DNA of 37,430 bases, taken from NCBI GenBank assembly GCA_017640445.1, contig JAEPQQ010000024.1, positions 5,347 through 42,776 on the forward strand, given 5' to 3'. Position numbers and translations under genes: made by a program. The DNA comes from Bacteroidia bacterium (GTDB lineage Bacteria > Bacteroidota > Bacteroidia > NS11-12g > UBA9320). Positions 1 through 9,021 of the stretch are shown piece after piece; within the stretch, counting starts at the first letter, position 1, and every line of letters begins with the position of its first letter. Below the pieces are notes generated by a model that was not told the origin of the DNA, made no database searches, and saw nothing but the letters and a program-made list of their open reading frames with translations.

Positions 1-39
1 TGCGCACAAGAGACACATGAGAACGAGGTATTTGGTCAT
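1..39 (-). CDS. 5' end of a secreted or lipid-anchored protein (partial)
   Basis: Only the first 13 codons are in the window: an ATG at 39 to 37 on the minus strand followed by MTKYLVLMCLLCA. A Lys followed by an uninterrupted hydrophobic run is what the start of a signal peptide looks like, and a Cys near the end could belong to a lipobox. A perfect TAnnTTTG promoter element ends 3 nt before the ATG, which supports this being a real start. The gene diverges from the yqhD-type gene. Function cannot be inferred. The call rests on promoter position plus signal-peptide-like composition. Confidence 0.5.
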   Translation of the reverse strand, partial: MTKYLVLMCLLCA

Positions 40-42
40 GTT

Positions 43-50
43 CAAATGTA
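43..50 (-). promoter_or_regulatory. Bacteroidota -7 element for the left-edge gene
   Basis: The minus strand reads TACATTTG, a perfect match to TAnnTTTG, ending 3 nt before the ATG of the left-edge gene. The nearest possible -33 TTG lies 23 nt upstream, slightly far. If used, transcription would start at or just before the start codon. Confidence 0.5.
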
Positions 51-106
51 CAACGAAACCACCTTAAAAAATTCAAACCTATCTCATGTTTATCTGTTCT
101 TCTAGT

Positions 107-1267
107 ATGCAAAACTTTGAACTTCAAAACCCGGTTAAAATTCTTTTTGGAAAAGGTGAGATATCTAAACTTTCTCAAGAGATTCCTACTTCTGAAAAAG
201 TGTTGATCCTGTATGGTGGTGGTAGTATTAAGAAAAATGGTGTTTACGAGCAGGTTATAGCCGCTTTGAAAGATCATACCTATCTGGAGTTTGGAGGCAT
301 ACCGGCAAATCCGGAATACGAAATTTTACTCAATGCACTTGAGGTAATCAAAAGCGAAGGAATAACCTATCTGCTGGCCGTTGGTGGTGGTTCTGTGATT
401 GATGGAACCAAGTTTCTGGCATCTGCCGCTCTCTACGAAGGTGAATCACCATGGGACATATTGGACCAAGGCATTCGAACCTTTGAGGCCATGCCGTTTG
501 GTACTGTATTAACGCTACCGGCAACTGGCAGTGAAATGAACAGCGGTGCGGTTGTATCGCGAAAAGAAATTGGAGAAAAACGAGGAATGGGCGGCCCCGG
601 TTTGTTCCCAAAATTCTCCGTGCTCGACCCCACTGTTGTGGCGACCATTCCAAAACGTCAGCTTGCCAATGGACTTACCGATTCGTACATGCACGTGATG
701 GAACAATACCTTACTTATCCGGTAGGAGCTGATCTTCAGGACCGTATAGCTGAAGGAATTCTCTCAAGCCTGATTGAAACCGCTCCAAAAATATTAAAGG
801 ATCCATCCGATTACGAAGCCGCGGCAAACTTTATGTGGTGCTGTACCATGGCCCTGAATGGCCTGATTCAAAAAGGAGTCCCAACGGATTGGGCGGTGCA
901 TGCTATTGGACATGAACTAACAGCCCTGTTTGGCATCGATCATGCACGCACATTGGCCATTGTTGCACCGAGTCACTACCGATACAATCTCAAATCCAAA
1001 ATGGAGAAACTTGTGCAATATGGTGAACGCGTGTGGAACATCACGGAAGGCAATTCCGAAGAACGGGCGTCTAAAGCCATTGAAAAAACGGAGTTGTTCT
1101 TCCAATCACTTGACATACCGACTCGCTTGTCGGATTACACAGAGCAATATGAAGGAACAGCACAGACCATCGGAAACACCTTAAACGACCGAGGATGGAC
1201 CGCTTTAGGTGAGCACCGGTCTCTTAGCCCTAAGGACGTTGAATCGATTGTTGAAATGAGTTATTGA
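107..1267 (+). CDS. yqhD: YqhD-type iron-containing alcohol dehydrogenase / aldehyde reductase
   Basis: Predicted NADPH-dependent reductase of short-chain aldehydes in the cytoplasm (group III metal-dependent alcohol dehydrogenase). The 386-residue protein is collinear with E. coli YqhD (387 aa) from MQNFELQNPVKILFGKGEI onward, so I start at the ATG at 107 and not at the in-frame ATG at 86. The cofactor-binding glycine motif AVGGGSVIDG lies at residues 91-100. The four metal ligands known from YqhD align with D192, H196, H265 and H279. The gene diverges from the left-edge gene and overlaps the convergent small membrane protein gene by 7 bp. No clear promoter was found upstream. The physiological substrate cannot be told from sequence; detoxification of lipid-derived aldehydes is the known role of the family. 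Confidence 0.93.
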   Translation: MQNFELQNPVKILFGKGEISKLSQEIPTSEKVLILYGGGSIKKNGVYEQVIAALKDHTYLEFGGIPANPEYEILLNALEVIKSEGITYLLAVGGGSVIDGTKFLASAALYEGESPWDILDQGIRTFEAMPFGTVLTLPATGSEMNSGAVVSRKEIGEKRGMGGPGLFPKFSVLDPTVVATIPKRQLANGLTDSYMHVMEQYLTYPVGADLQDRIAEGILSSLIETAPKILKDPSDYEAAANFMWCCTMALNGLIQKGVPTDWAVHAIGHELTALFGIDHARTLAIVAPSHYRYNLKSKMEKLVQYGERVWNITEGNSEERASKAIEKTELFFQSLDIPTRLSDYTEQYEGTAQTIGNTLNDRGWTALGEHRSLSPKDVESIVEMSY

Positions 1268-1572
1268 TTATCGTACCTTACTGGTTTCAACACCTCTCCT
1301 GAAGACGTAAGTTTAATATCAAATATTCTACCTGCTAAACCGTCGTTGAGTTGAATGTAGTACTCCACCTTATATCCTCGTGGAATTTCTTGGTAGTCTA
1401 ACACATTCAAACTCAGAACTTCATACTGTTTGCCTTCCTTCGAAGCATAGTATTCCTTAATGTGCTTCTCGAGTTTATTCTTCTTTCTGTTTCTTAATAA
1501 CCTCGGTCCGTTAAGCAACAATATAACGACCAGTAGAACTACCTGAAAAACGCGTACGCGTTGAGCTTTCAT
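1261..1572 (-). CDS. Small one-pass membrane protein, unknown function
   Basis: 103 residues. I use the ATG at 1572 (MKAQRVRVFQVV) because a near-match promoter element (TATATTCG, 7 of 8 to TAnnTTTG) ends 4 nt before it; an upstream in-frame start at 1605 is possible. Residues about 8-24 form one hydrophobic segment after a basic N-terminus. A strongly basic stretch (RNRKKNKLEKHIKEYY) follows, then a soluble domain of about 60 residues with alternating hydrophobic positions that suggest beta strands. I do not recognise a family. The stop overlaps the end of yqhD by 7 bp in convergent orientation. Probably an inner-membrane anchored protein. Confidence 0.65.
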   Translation of the reverse strand: MKAQRVRVFQVVLLVVILLLNGPRLLRNRKKNKLEKHIKEYYASKEGKQYEVLSLNVLDYQEIPRGYKVEYYIQLNDGLAGRIFDIKLTSSGEVLKPVRYDNQ

Positions 1573-1636
1573 AGGTCGAATATAGGGAAACCCGGTATTT
1601 GCCACCTGAAGCTCTTCTGGTATATCTCTGAAAGAT

Positions 1637-1644
1637 TAAATTTG
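1637..1644 (+). promoter_or_regulatory. -7 element, predicted leaderless start of the bestrophin-like gene
   Basis: TAAATTTG matches TAnnTTTG perfectly and ends exactly 4 nt before the ATG at 1649. No good -33 TTG is seen, only a CTG 17 nt upstream. It shares the 76-bp divergent spacer with the promoter of the small membrane protein gene. Confidence 0.5.
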
Positions 1645-1648
1645 TCGC

Positions 1649-2542
1649 ATGATCAAGTACAATCCAAAAATCTGGTTTGCCCAAATCTTTAAGATCACCA
1701 AAGGAGACACGTTGCGTGTTTTATTGCCTGAATTGATCATTCTCGCTATTCTAACGGGAGGTCTCACCTGGCTGGAGCTTACCTACTTGCAGGACCATGG
1801 TATTATGAAAGATGCCATTGCTGTGTATTCGTTTATTGGGTTTGTACTCTCTCTTTTGTTGGTGTTCAGAACCAACACTGCTTACGACCGTTGGTGGGAA
1901 GGTCGCAAAAAATGGGGGTTGCTTGTGAACGATAGCCGGAGTCTTGCACTTAAGATATCAACGTCTTCTGCCAGTAACGAAGACAAGAACTTCTTTAGTA
2001 AAACCATTGCCAACTACGTGTATACCTTAAAATGGCACCTACGGTACGAAAAGGACAAGAAAGAGGTGGACATGACCGAAGAGGAACTGAAAGCATTCAT
2101 GGCAGCGTCTCACAAACCAAGTTACTTGTCGCAGCTCATGTATACCCGACTACAGACATTACTCAAATCCAATAAGATTACGGAGGCAGAATACTTCACC
2201 ATCGACACCAACCTAAATAACTTTTCCAACATAACCGGGGCATGCGAACGAATCCGAAACACGCCAATGCCCTATTCGTATAGCCTGTTCCTCAAAAAGT
2301 TCATATTCATTTATGTGACCACGTTACCGCTCGGATTTGTATCTACATTTGGATATGGAACTATTCTGATCGCTTGTTTCATTTTCTACGTATTGGTGAG
2401 CATTGAGCTTCTTGCTGAGGAAATAGAAGACCCATTTGGCAACGATGACAACGATTTGCCGCTTGACGAGCTGTGCGCCAAGATTAAAGACAACGTAGAA
2501 GGCATTCTCACCACGGAGACGAGCGAAGCGGCACAATCATAA
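1649..2542 (+). CDS. Bestrophin-like (UPF0187/YneE family) membrane channel
   Basis: 297 residues, typical for bacterial bestrophin homologues, which form pentameric ion channels in the inner membrane. Two N-terminal transmembrane helices (about residues 24-45 and 56-76) are followed by the signature RTNTAYDRWWEGR. A charged cytoplasmic helical region follows, then two C-terminal hydrophobic segments (about 213-255). The tail carries the family signature AEEIEDPFG followed by NDLP. The bacterial homologue from Klebsiella conducts cations, so the ion preference here is open. The start is fixed by the promoter element 4 nt upstream. It is followed on the same strand by menB with a 72-bp gap holding a separate promoter-like element. 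Confidence 0.88.
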   Translation: MIKYNPKIWFAQIFKITKGDTLRVLLPELIILAILTGGLTWLELTYLQDHGIMKDAIAVYSFIGFVLSLLLVFRTNTAYDRWWEGRKKWGLLVNDSRSLALKISTSSASNEDKNFFSKTIANYVYTLKWHLRYEKDKKEVDMTEEELKAFMAASHKPSYLSQLMYTRLQTLLKSNKITEAEYFTIDTNLNNFSNITGACERIRNTPMPYSYSLFLKKFIFIYVTTLPLGFVSTFGYGTILIACFIFYVLVSIELLAEEIEDPFGNDDNDLPLDELCAKIKDNVEGILTTETSEAAQS

Positions 2543-2591
2543 GCAAGTCTTTTATCCATTCGCAAAGAGGGCAGTAATGCGCTTTTCGGTA

Positions 2592-2599
2592 TACCTTTG
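2592..2599 (+). promoter_or_regulatory. -7 element upstream of menB
   Basis: TACCTTTG is a perfect TAnnTTTG match 15 nt before the ATG at 2615. No TTG at the usual -33 distance. Predicts a very short leader and separate transcription of menB from the bestrophin-like gene. Confidence 0.4.
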
Positions 2600-2614
2600 T
2601 CCAAACGATTTGAG

Positions 2615-3457
2615 ATGAGTACGATTGACTGGAAAACAGCCCTTGAATTTGAGGACATTACCTATAAAAAATGTAACGGAGTTGCCCGCATAGCCTTTAA
2701 CCGACCTAATGTTCGAAATGCCTTTCGTCCGAAAACCACCAGCGAACTTCTGGTAGCGTTTCACGATGCCCAGGAAGACACCAGCATTGGTGTGGTTTTA
2801 TTGTCGGCAGAAGGTCCGAGCACCAAGGATGGCGTGTATTCTTTTTGTAGTGGTGGAGATCAAAGCGTTCGTGGTCACCAGGGCTATGTTGGCGACGACA
2901 ACTATCATCGATTAAACATACTGGATGTACAACGCTTAATACGCTTTATGCCTAAGGTGGTAATTGCCGTTGTTCCAGGTTGGGCGGTAGGTGGAGGACA
3001 TAGTCTGCACGTAGTTTGTGATATGACGCTGGCCAGTAAAGAACATGCTATTTTTAAACAAACCGACGCGGATGTAACCAGTTTTGACGGTGGTTACGGA
3101 TCGGCTTACCTGGCTAAGATGGTTGGCCAAAAGAAAGCACGCGAGATCTTCTTCCTAGGTAGGAACTACTCGGCACAAGAGGCGTTTGAAATGGGTATGG
3201 TGAACGCGGTTGTGCCACACGACGAACTTGAAGACACTGCGTATCAGTGGGCTCAGGAAGTATTGGCTAAGTCGCCCACCAGTATTAAGATGCTCAAGTT
3301 TGCAATGAACCTGACTGACGACGGCATGGTAGGACAACAAGTGTTCGCCGGAGAGGCTACACGTCTAGCCTACATGACCGATGAAGCCAAAGAAGGTAGA
3401 AATGCTTTTCTGGAAAAACGAAAACCAGACTTCGGAAAAGACAAGTGGATACCTTAA
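2615..3457 (+). CDS. menB: 1,4-dihydroxy-2-naphthoyl-CoA synthase
   Basis: Crotonase-fold enzyme that closes the second ring of o-succinylbenzoyl-CoA in menaquinone synthesis. 280 residues from the ATG at 2615; an in-frame TTG at 2597 is less likely because it lies inside the promoter element. Family motifs are present: FCSGGDQSVRGHQGY (77-91), GWAVGGGHSLH (122-132) and SFDGGYGSAYLAKMVG starting at 156. The motif QTDAD (149-153) carries Asp151 where E. coli MenB has Gly, so it is the type II form that supplies its own carboxylate instead of bicarbonate. Its TAA stop shares the palindrome TTAA (3454-3457) with the stop of the convergent lipid kinase gene. No other men gene is in the window. 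Confidence 0.95.
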   Translation: MSTIDWKTALEFEDITYKKCNGVARIAFNRPNVRNAFRPKTTSELLVAFHDAQEDTSIGVVLLSAEGPSTKDGVYSFCSGGDQSVRGHQGYVGDDNYHRLNILDVQRLIRFMPKVVIAVVPGWAVGGGHSLHVVCDMTLASKEHAIFKQTDADVTSFDGGYGSAYLAKMVGQKKAREIFFLGRNYSAQEAFEMGMVNAVVPHDELEDTAYQWAQEVLAKSPTSIKMLKFAMNLTDDGMVGQQVFAGEATRLAYMTDEAKEGRNAFLEKRKPDFGKDKWIP

Positions 3458-4326
3458 ACAAGAAGGCTCAACGCTGAATCCTGAATGCTTAACTGAATTT
3501 CTTTGCAGGGTTCACCTGGTTCGCCATCGAGGTGGGTGTAGATCAACTCATCGCTACTGATGGTAGCTTTCTTTAACCGAATTCGCGACATGAGGTGATG
3601 GTCCTTTTTACGGAACAAACTCCACACCAATCCAGGAATCTGCAGTACTCCCGGCTTTTTTAGAAATACGATGTCCAACCAACCGTCGCTGTAAGAGGCG
3701 TCAGGTGCTACAAAGAAGTTGTTCCCCCACTGAGTACCATTGGCAACGGTAAGCATAAAACCCTCTTTTTGGATGCTGCCGTTTTCATATTCAACCGTAA
3801 ACTGGTAGTTACGAGCTGATTTAAACTCTTGATAGATGGATTTGATGTACGACTGTAGGCCTCTTTTCTTGATCTTGGAGAATGCGACGCTTACCTGTGC
3901 ATCGAAGCCCCACCCGGCAACGTTAACAAATTGATTACCGTTTAGATAGCCAACGTCCATCCTGCCCACCTGGCCCTTGTTCAGGGCGCGTATTGCGCTG
4001 GCAGGATCCAGTTTGAGATCAAGCTCTCTGGCAAGGCCGTTACCACTCCCCATGGGAACAATTGCCAGGGTAACCGAAGTGTTTACCAGTTCTTTTGCAA
4101 TGAGGTTAACCGTACCATCTCCACCCACGGCAACCACTGTATCCCCATTATCGGTTATGAACTGACGCAAGCGGCCTTCAAGCTCATCGACCTGATCCCA
4201 CCAATAGACCTCATGGTCGAACAGGTCAGAATCCAAATTGGACCGGATCAGATCTGGAAAGTTTGACTTCCCTTTTCCTCCGGAAATGGGGTTAATTACG
4301 AATAAAAGGCGTTTTCTCGTTACCAT
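3454..4326 (-). CDS. Diacylglycerol kinase family lipid kinase (YegS/DgkB-like)
   Basis: Soluble ATP-dependent lipid kinase of the DAGK catalytic-domain family, 290 residues, full length. The N-terminal domain has INPISGGKGK (11-20), the nucleotide-binding GGDGT (68-72) and PMGSGNGLARELDL from about residue 91. The C-terminal half is the usual beta-sandwich with DGWLDIVFLKKPG. Members phosphorylate diacylglycerol, phosphatidylglycerol or sphingoid bases; the substrate cannot be decided here, although sphingolipids are common in Bacteroidota. The start overlaps the stop of the DUF4159 gene by one base (TGATG), so translation is probably coupled. Last gene of the rsmE-DUF4159-lipid kinase operon. 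Confidence 0.9.
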   Translation of the reverse strand: MVTRKRLLFVINPISGGKGKSNFPDLIRSNLDSDLFDHEVYWWDQVDELEGRLRQFITDNGDTVVAVGGDGTVNLIAKELVNTSVTLAIVPMGSGNGLARELDLKLDPASAIRALNKGQVGRMDVGYLNGNQFVNVAGWGFDAQVSVAFSKIKKRGLQSYIKSIYQEFKSARNYQFTVEYENGSIQKEGFMLTVANGTQWGNNFFVAPDASYSDGWLDIVFLKKPGVLQIPGLVWSLFRKKDHHLMSRIRLKKATISSDELIYTHLDGEPGEPCKEIQLSIQDSALSLLV

Positions 4327-4985
4327 CAGTGGGTCAACGAATATTGGATCAAATTGGCTCCCATTTTAAGCGCTTTGATTCGTGTTTCTTCCGAATCGTT
4401 GTATACGCCTGCATCTTCCCAGCCATTTCCCAAATCGCATTCTACGTCGAAGAAACAAACCAGGCGGCCTTTGTAAATAAGACCGTATCCTCTGGGTGGC
4501 TTACCATCGTGTTCGTGAATCTTAGGCAGGCCATTCGGGAATGGAAATTTCTGACTGTAAATGGGGTGACTAAAAGGCAGTTCAACAAAATCCAATTCCG
4601 GAAATACCTTTTTCATTTGTGGGCGAATAAACTTCTCCAATCCATAATTATCATCGATGTGGAGGAAGCCACCCGCTTCGAGGTAATTCCTTAAGTTATC
4701 GACGTCTTTATCCGTAAAAACCACGTTTCCATGGCCCGTAAGATAGATGAACGGATAATTGTAAATATCGGAGCTCGAAAGCTCCACAACCTGATCTTGT
4801 GGATCGATGTTGGTTCGAAGATTCTGATTGCAAAAATTGATCAGATTAGGCAGTGCGGTGCGGTTTGCATACCAATCGCCTCCCCCACTGTACTTTACCT
4901 TGGCAATCTGAAATGAGTGCCGTTGTGTAAACGAAGAAGTGAGCACGAGAAGTGCCAGGCCGATGATCAGTTGTATTTGTTTCAT
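4326..4985 (-). CDS. DUF4159 domain-containing exported protein
   Basis: 219 residues. An N-terminal signal peptide (MKQIQLIIGLALLVLTSSFT) is followed by the DUF4159 domain beginning FQIAKVKYSGGGDWYANRTA. Other family-typical parts are FIYLTGHGNVVF, YLEAGGFLHIDDN and a C-terminal LGNGWEDAGVYND. The domain resembles the class-I glutamine-amidotransferase-like fold found in ThuA-type proteins, but no enzymatic function is established. Only one nucleotide separates it from the rsmE stop, and it overlaps the lipid kinase start by one base, so the three genes form an operon. The protein probably acts in the periplasm. In relatives DUF4159 proteins are often near VWA/MoxR genes, which is not the case here. 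Confidence 0.85.
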   Translation of the reverse strand: MKQIQLIIGLALLVLTSSFTQRHSFQIAKVKYSGGGDWYANRTALPNLINFCNQNLRTNIDPQDQVVELSSSDIYNYPFIYLTGHGNVVFTDKDVDNLRNYLEAGGFLHIDDNYGLEKFIRPQMKKVFPELDFVELPFSHPIYSQKFPFPNGLPKIHEHDGKPPRGYGLIYKGRLVCFFDVECDLGNGWEDAGVYNDSEETRIKALKMGANLIQYSLTH

Positions 4986-4986
4986 T

Positions 4987-5694
4987 TTACTTCGCTAAAG
5001 TAACGTAAAAATGGTTGAGTAACGTACATGCAACAAGTGCTGCTGTTTCTGTTCGGTATCGTGGAAGTCCAAGCGCTAGCGGCGCATACCCGTTCTGTTG
5101 AGCGAGTTCGATTTCTCGCTCTGAGAAATCGCCTTCAGGGCCTATCATCACGGTTACGTCCGATTGAGGCACACTGCCGTCTATTTGCACTTTGTCCTTG
5201 TCAAAACAATGGGCAATAAACTTGTTACCAGATGAATCAGAGGTTACAAAATCTTTAAAACCAACCTCTGTCTCGATGGTTGGAAGCCACAGGTTGCCAG
5301 ACTGCTTCAAAGCGGACACGGCTTTTTTGTGCAGGCGTTTTGTATTTAGCCTGCTTCGTTCACCCTTTTCCGATTTAATAAATACCAGTTTTTGGATGCC
5401 CACCTCAACCAGTTTTTCCAACATCCACTCCATTCGATCGGCACTTTTTGTTGGCGAAACAGCCAGGGTGAGGTTAAATACAGGCTCTGCCTGATTTGCC
5501 AGCACCTCTAACGGGTTTAACTCAACGCGTTTACCTGTAGTTCTGACCTCACATTTGTAGAGTTTGCCAAGGCCGTCCATCACCAACACCTCGCTGCCTA
5601 TACCCAAGCGCATCACCTTCACGCAATGCCTGCTCTCCTCCTCATCCAACCGTATCAGGTCGTTGTCTATTTCACGACTGAAAAAATGGTGCAT
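4987..5694 (-). CDS. rsmE: 16S rRNA (uracil1498-N3)-methyltransferase
   Basis: SPOUT-family enzyme that methylates N3 of U1498 in 16S rRNA. 235 residues from the ATG at 5694 (MHHFFSREID). This start is supported by the family N-terminus and by a perfect promoter element 5 nt upstream; the reading frame stays open further upstream. Motifs: RMEWMLEKLVEVG with KSEKGERSR in the middle, IGPEGDFSEREIE as the SAM-binding loop and LPRYRTETAAL as the trefoil-knot motif, where many homologues read LGxRILRxETA. The 5' end lies just downstream of the MFS gene stop (5705) and is followed by the DUF4159 gene after 1 nt. Confidence 0.93.
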   Translation of the reverse strand: MHHFFSREIDNDLIRLDEEESRHCVKVMRLGIGSEVLVMDGLGKLYKCEVRTTGKRVELNPLEVLANQAEPVFNLTLAVSPTKSADRMEWMLEKLVEVGIQKLVFIKSEKGERSRLNTKRLHKKAVSALKQSGNLWLPTIETEVGFKDFVTSDSSGNKFIAHCFDKDKVQIDGSVPQSDVTVMIGPEGDFSEREIELAQQNGYAPLALGLPRYRTETAALVACTLLNHFYVTLAK

Positions 5695-5699
5695 ACGTT

Positions 5700-5707
5700 C
5701 AAATCTA
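5700..5707 (-). promoter_or_regulatory. -7 element for the rsmE operon
   Basis: The minus strand reads TAGATTTG, a perfect TAnnTTTG match overlapping the last codon of the MFS gene. It ends 5 nt before the rsmE ATG. The best TTG upstream is only 14 nt away. Predicts a nearly leaderless rsmE-DUF4159-lipid kinase mRNA. Confidence 0.45.
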
Positions 5708-7027
5708 AGAGTTTGACACCTCAAGTTTTTTGGACCGAACCCAGAACAGACTAATGAAGCCCAGAATAAAGATGGAAGCCAACACGATCACAGCGTTTCG
5801 CATTCCATCAAATCGGCCTGTAACAAAGCCAAAGAGGAACGGACCTATAATCAAACCAATCTTCTCCAATACATCGAAAAAGCTAAAATACGATGCATGA
5901 TCCTTGGTTTCGGGAAGCATCTTGGAATAGGTTGACCTACTCATAGACTGAATACCACCCATCACAAAACCCACCATAGCGGCAAGTACGTAGAACTGAG
6001 AAGGCTCGGTAATGAAGTACGCGATTACACATATCGATATCCATATGACTACGGCAATCTTAATCACGGCTATGTTGCCGATTCGTTTTGAAATTCGAGC
6101 CATGAGTGACGCCCCAACCACAGCCACAAGCTGGATAAGGATTATGCTTATGATCAAGCCCGTTTTGTCAGGTTCACCATCTACAATCGGCCAATTGATC
6201 TCAACATCGGCAAATACCACTGCCAGCAGCATGATGGTTTGTACACCCATGTTGTAGATGAAATACGAAAGTAAGAACCGTTTAAGCTGTGCCTGATCTG
6301 ATAATTCCTTCCAGACCTTCCGCAGTTCCCGATATCCGCGGTAAATAAAACCGTCTTCCTTGGTGGGAACCTGGTCCAACACGTTGTTGGGCAATCTTGA
6401 ATAGGTTATCTGAGCAAAGCCGGCCCACCAGAGCCCAACGGCAATAAAACCGGTACGTGTGATATAGTGATTCAGACTCTCCCCATTTTCGTCAACCCCA
6501 AGATCAATGGTTTTTAACGCAACAATGATTGAGATCAAAAGGATGATACTGCCAATATATCCCAGCGAAAAGCCTTTTGCGCTGATCTTATCGTGCCGGT
6601 CAGGCGTTGCGATCTGAGGCAGATACGAGTTATAAAACACCAGGCTGCTCCAAAAGCCGATACTTGCAAAAAATGGAGACAACATACTGAGTTCCAGATG
6701 ATTCTTATCAAAAAAGAACATCGACATACAGGCTGCTGCTCCCAGGTAGCAGAAGAACTGCATAAATCTCTTTTTGTTTCCTAAATAATCGGCTATTCCA
6801 CTTAACAGGGGAACCAATAGGGATACCACGATGAACGAAGCGGAAAAAACGTAGGAGTACAATTCTACGTTGTTGAACTCCCGCCCGAAGAACGTTACTA
6901 CGTCTGGGGTTTGACTTAAATAAAACTTCGGAAATACAACTGAAGTAATAACGAGGTTGTATACGGAATTGGCCCAATCATAAAATGCCCATCCGTTAAT
7001 GACCTTTCGATCGTTTTTAACTATCAT
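5705..7027 (-). CDS. MFS transporter, UMF1 / vacuole effluxer Atg22-like family
   Basis: Inner-membrane transporter with about 12 hydrophobic segments, 440 residues from the ATG at 7027. The N-terminus INGWAFYDWANSVYNLVITS is the hallmark of the UMF1/Atg22-like branch. An upstream in-frame TTG at 7063 would add 12 residues; I prefer 7027 because a near-match promoter element (TTCCTTTG, 7 of 8) ends 5 nt before it. Residues around MGGIQSMSRSTYSKMLPETK correspond to the conserved loop in the second half. Atg22 exports amino acids from yeast vacuoles, but bacterial substrates are unknown. Same strand as clpX (41 bp downstream of its stop), so readthrough is likely. Confidence 0.88.
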   Translation of the reverse strand: MIVKNDRKVINGWAFYDWANSVYNLVITSVVFPKFYLSQTPDVVTFFGREFNNVELYSYVFSASFIVVSLLVPLLSGIADYLGNKKRFMQFFCYLGAAACMSMFFFDKNHLELSMLSPFFASIGFWSSLVFYNSYLPQIATPDRHDKISAKGFSLGYIGSIILLISIIVALKTIDLGVDENGESLNHYITRTGFIAVGLWWAGFAQITYSRLPNNVLDQVPTKEDGFIYRGYRELRKVWKELSDQAQLKRFLLSYFIYNMGVQTIMLLAVVFADVEINWPIVDGEPDKTGLIISIILIQLVAVVGASLMARISKRIGNIAVIKIAVVIWISICVIAYFITEPSQFYVLAAMVGFVMGGIQSMSRSTYSKMLPETKDHASYFSFFDVLEKIGLIIGPFLFGFVTGRFDGMRNAVIVLASIFILGFISLFWVRSKKLEVSNS

Positions 7028-7068
7028 CTGGTCAAAGGAAACCTTTGGGTTGGAATTAAGCAAGAAGT

Positions 7069-8301
7069 TTATGCTGCCTGAAGCTGGAACTTGCGTAGTT
7101 TGTCTTTCGCCTCATCCAGTTGTACCTTAATGGTTTTAGAGGAATCGTCGGAAGGTGAGTCGTACATATGGTCGAGCAACAGAGCCTCGCACATAGATCG
7201 AAGTCCACGTGCACCCAATTTAAACTCAAGGGCCTTGTCTACAATATAATCGAGCACGTCTGGTTCGATTACCAGCTTTTTACCTTCGAGTTCAAACAGT
7301 TTTGCATATTGTTTCACCAAGGCGTTCTTCGGCTTGGTTAGAATCTGTAGCAAAGCGTCGCGATCCAGGGCTTCCAAACTGGTAAGAACTGGCAGCCGGC
7401 CAATAATCTCTGGTATGAGACCGAAGCTTCTCAAATCCGACGGAGAAACGTATTCCAGTATCTGGTCGCGATTTGATTGGAGTTTTTGGTCGCTTTCGTT
7501 CTTGAAACCAATTTTCGATGTGGCCACTCGTCGCTCTATGATGGACTCAATTCCTTCGAACGCCCCACCACATATAAACAAAATATTCCGGGTGTCAACA
7601 GCGATGTACTTCTGATCGGGATGTTTACGTCCGCCCTGCGGAGGTACATTTGTTACCGTTCCTTCCAGTAGCTTCAACAAGCCTTGTTGCACTCCTTCCC
7701 CACTAACATCTCGTGTTATACTGGGATTATCGCTCTTTCGGGTGATTTTGTCTATTTCGTCGATGTACACGATACCGCGTTCGGCCGATTTCACATCGTA
7801 GTCCGATGCTTGTAACAGCCGTGTGATGATGCTCTCAACGTCTTCCCCTACATAACCTGCCTCGGTTAATACGGTGGCATCTGCAATACAAAAGGGTACC
7901 TTAAGAATTTTTGCCAGTGTTTTGGCAATTAAGGTCTTACCGGTACCGGTTCGACCAACCATCAGGATGTTTGATTTCTCAAGCTCTACATCGTCGAACT
8001 GGGTTGTACCAAGATTCAACAATCGCTTGTAGTGGTTGTAAACGGCAACTGACAATACCTTTTTGGCACTGTCCTGTCCGATCACATATTCATCCAGATG
8101 TTGTTTGATTTCTTTTGGTGCCAGTAAATCGACCTTAAAATCAGTATGTTTTCTGACTTTATGTCCTTCCTCCTCGCTGAGAATGATATGGCCCTGTTCA
8201 ATGCACTCGTTACAGATGTGTGCATCAATTCCAGAAACTAACAGGCCGACCTCTCCATTCGGTCGGCCACAAAAAGAACATTTTATTTCCTCTTTACTCA
8301 C
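7069..8301 (-). CDS. clpX: ATP-dependent Clp protease ATP-binding subunit ClpX
   Basis: AAA+ unfoldase that feeds substrates into ClpP. 410 residues, full length, GTG start. The zinc-binding domain has C8, C11, C30 and C33. Walker A GRTGTGKT is at 116-123 and Walker B ends in D181-E182. The pore loop GYVG is at 149-152, the second pore loop RKH at 225-227, and the ClpP-docking IGF tripeptide at 264-266, so it should be competent to work with ClpP. The start lies 5 nt after the clpP stop, which marks an operon. The start codon is fixed by the conserved N-terminal zinc finger, with no room for an alternative. Confidence 0.97.
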   Translation of the reverse strand: MSKEEIKCSFCGRPNGEVGLLVSGIDAHICNECIEQGHIILSEEEGHKVRKHTDFKVDLLAPKEIKQHLDEYVIGQDSAKKVLSVAVYNHYKRLLNLGTTQFDDVELEKSNILMVGRTGTGKTLIAKTLAKILKVPFCIADATVLTEAGYVGEDVESIITRLLQASDYDVKSAERGIVYIDEIDKITRKSDNPSITRDVSGEGVQQGLLKLLEGTVTNVPPQGGRKHPDQKYIAVDTRNILFICGGAFEGIESIIERRVATSKIGFKNESDQKLQSNRDQILEYVSPSDLRSFGLIPEIIGRLPVLTSLEALDRDALLQILTKPKNALVKQYAKLFELEGKKLVIEPDVLDYIVDKALEFKLGARGLRSMCEALLLDHMYDSPSDDSSKTIKVQLDEAKDKLRKFQLQAA

Positions 8302-8306
8302 AGGGC

Positions 8307-8993
8307 TTATTTTGTCTTAGCCTTCTGCAAAATATCGTCTACCATTCCGTAGGCTTTTGCCTCTTCCGCGGTCATCCAGTAATCACGATCCGAGTCTGCA
8401 GATACTTTCTTAAAGGTTTGTCCACTATGGTTTGCAATGATATCGTAGAGTTCTTTTTTGAGTTTCTTAATCTCATTTACGGTAATCTCCATATCACTCG
8501 CCTGACCTTGTGCACCTCCTAACGGTTGGTGAATCATGGTTCGTGAGTGCTTTAGTGCAGCTCGCTTACCATCGGTTCCTGCGCAAAGCAAAACGGCGGC
8601 CATACTTGCGGCAATTCCAGTACAGATGGTCGCTACATCGGAGTTAATTAACTGCATGGTATCGTATATGCCCAAACCAGCATACACTGAACCACCCGGG
8701 CTGTTAATATAAATCTGAATATCGCGATTCGGATCGGTAGAATCGAGGAACAAAAGCTGCCCCATGATGATGTTTGCTACCTGATCGTTGATGGGTACTC
8801 CAAGGAAAATGATGCGGTCCATCATAAGCCTTGAGAAGATGTCCATTGAGGCAACGTTCAGTTGTCTTTCCTCAATGATGTTTGGTGTTAAACCTACAGG
8901 CTGTATGCTGCTCTGGATGTATTGATCCACGTGCATACTGTTAAGCCCCATGTGCTTGGTTGCGTATTTTTTAAACTCGTTGCCGAAATCCAT
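8307..8993 (-). CDS. clpP: ATP-dependent Clp protease proteolytic subunit ClpP
   Basis: Serine peptidase forming the tetradecameric proteolytic chamber. 228 residues, including an N-terminal extension of about 35 residues before the conserved core (typical for Bacteroidota; probably a propeptide). The catalytic triad is intact: S130 in [10 protein letters not shown]155 in MIHQPLGG and D204 in SDRDYWM. The oligomerisation and substrate segment [11 protein letters not shown] is at 97-107. It follows tig with a 44-bp gap that holds a promoter element and precedes clpX by 5 bp. Both a tig-clpP-clpX transcript and a shorter clpP-clpX transcript are therefore likely. Confidence 0.97.
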   Translation of the reverse strand: MDFGNEFKKYATKHMGLNSMHVDQYIQSSIQPVGLTPNIIEERQLNVASMDIFSRLMMDRIIFLGVPINDQVANIIMGQLLFLDSTDPNRDIQIYINSPGGSVYAGLGIYDTMQLINSDVATICTGIAASMAAVLLCAGTDGKRAALKHSRTMIHQPLGGAQGQASDMEITVNEIKKLKKELYDIIANHSGQTFKKVSADSDRDYWMTAEEAKAYGMVDDILQKAKTK

Positions 8994-9021
8994 TAGTAAT
9001 GTATTTTTTAGTATTGTTTAC

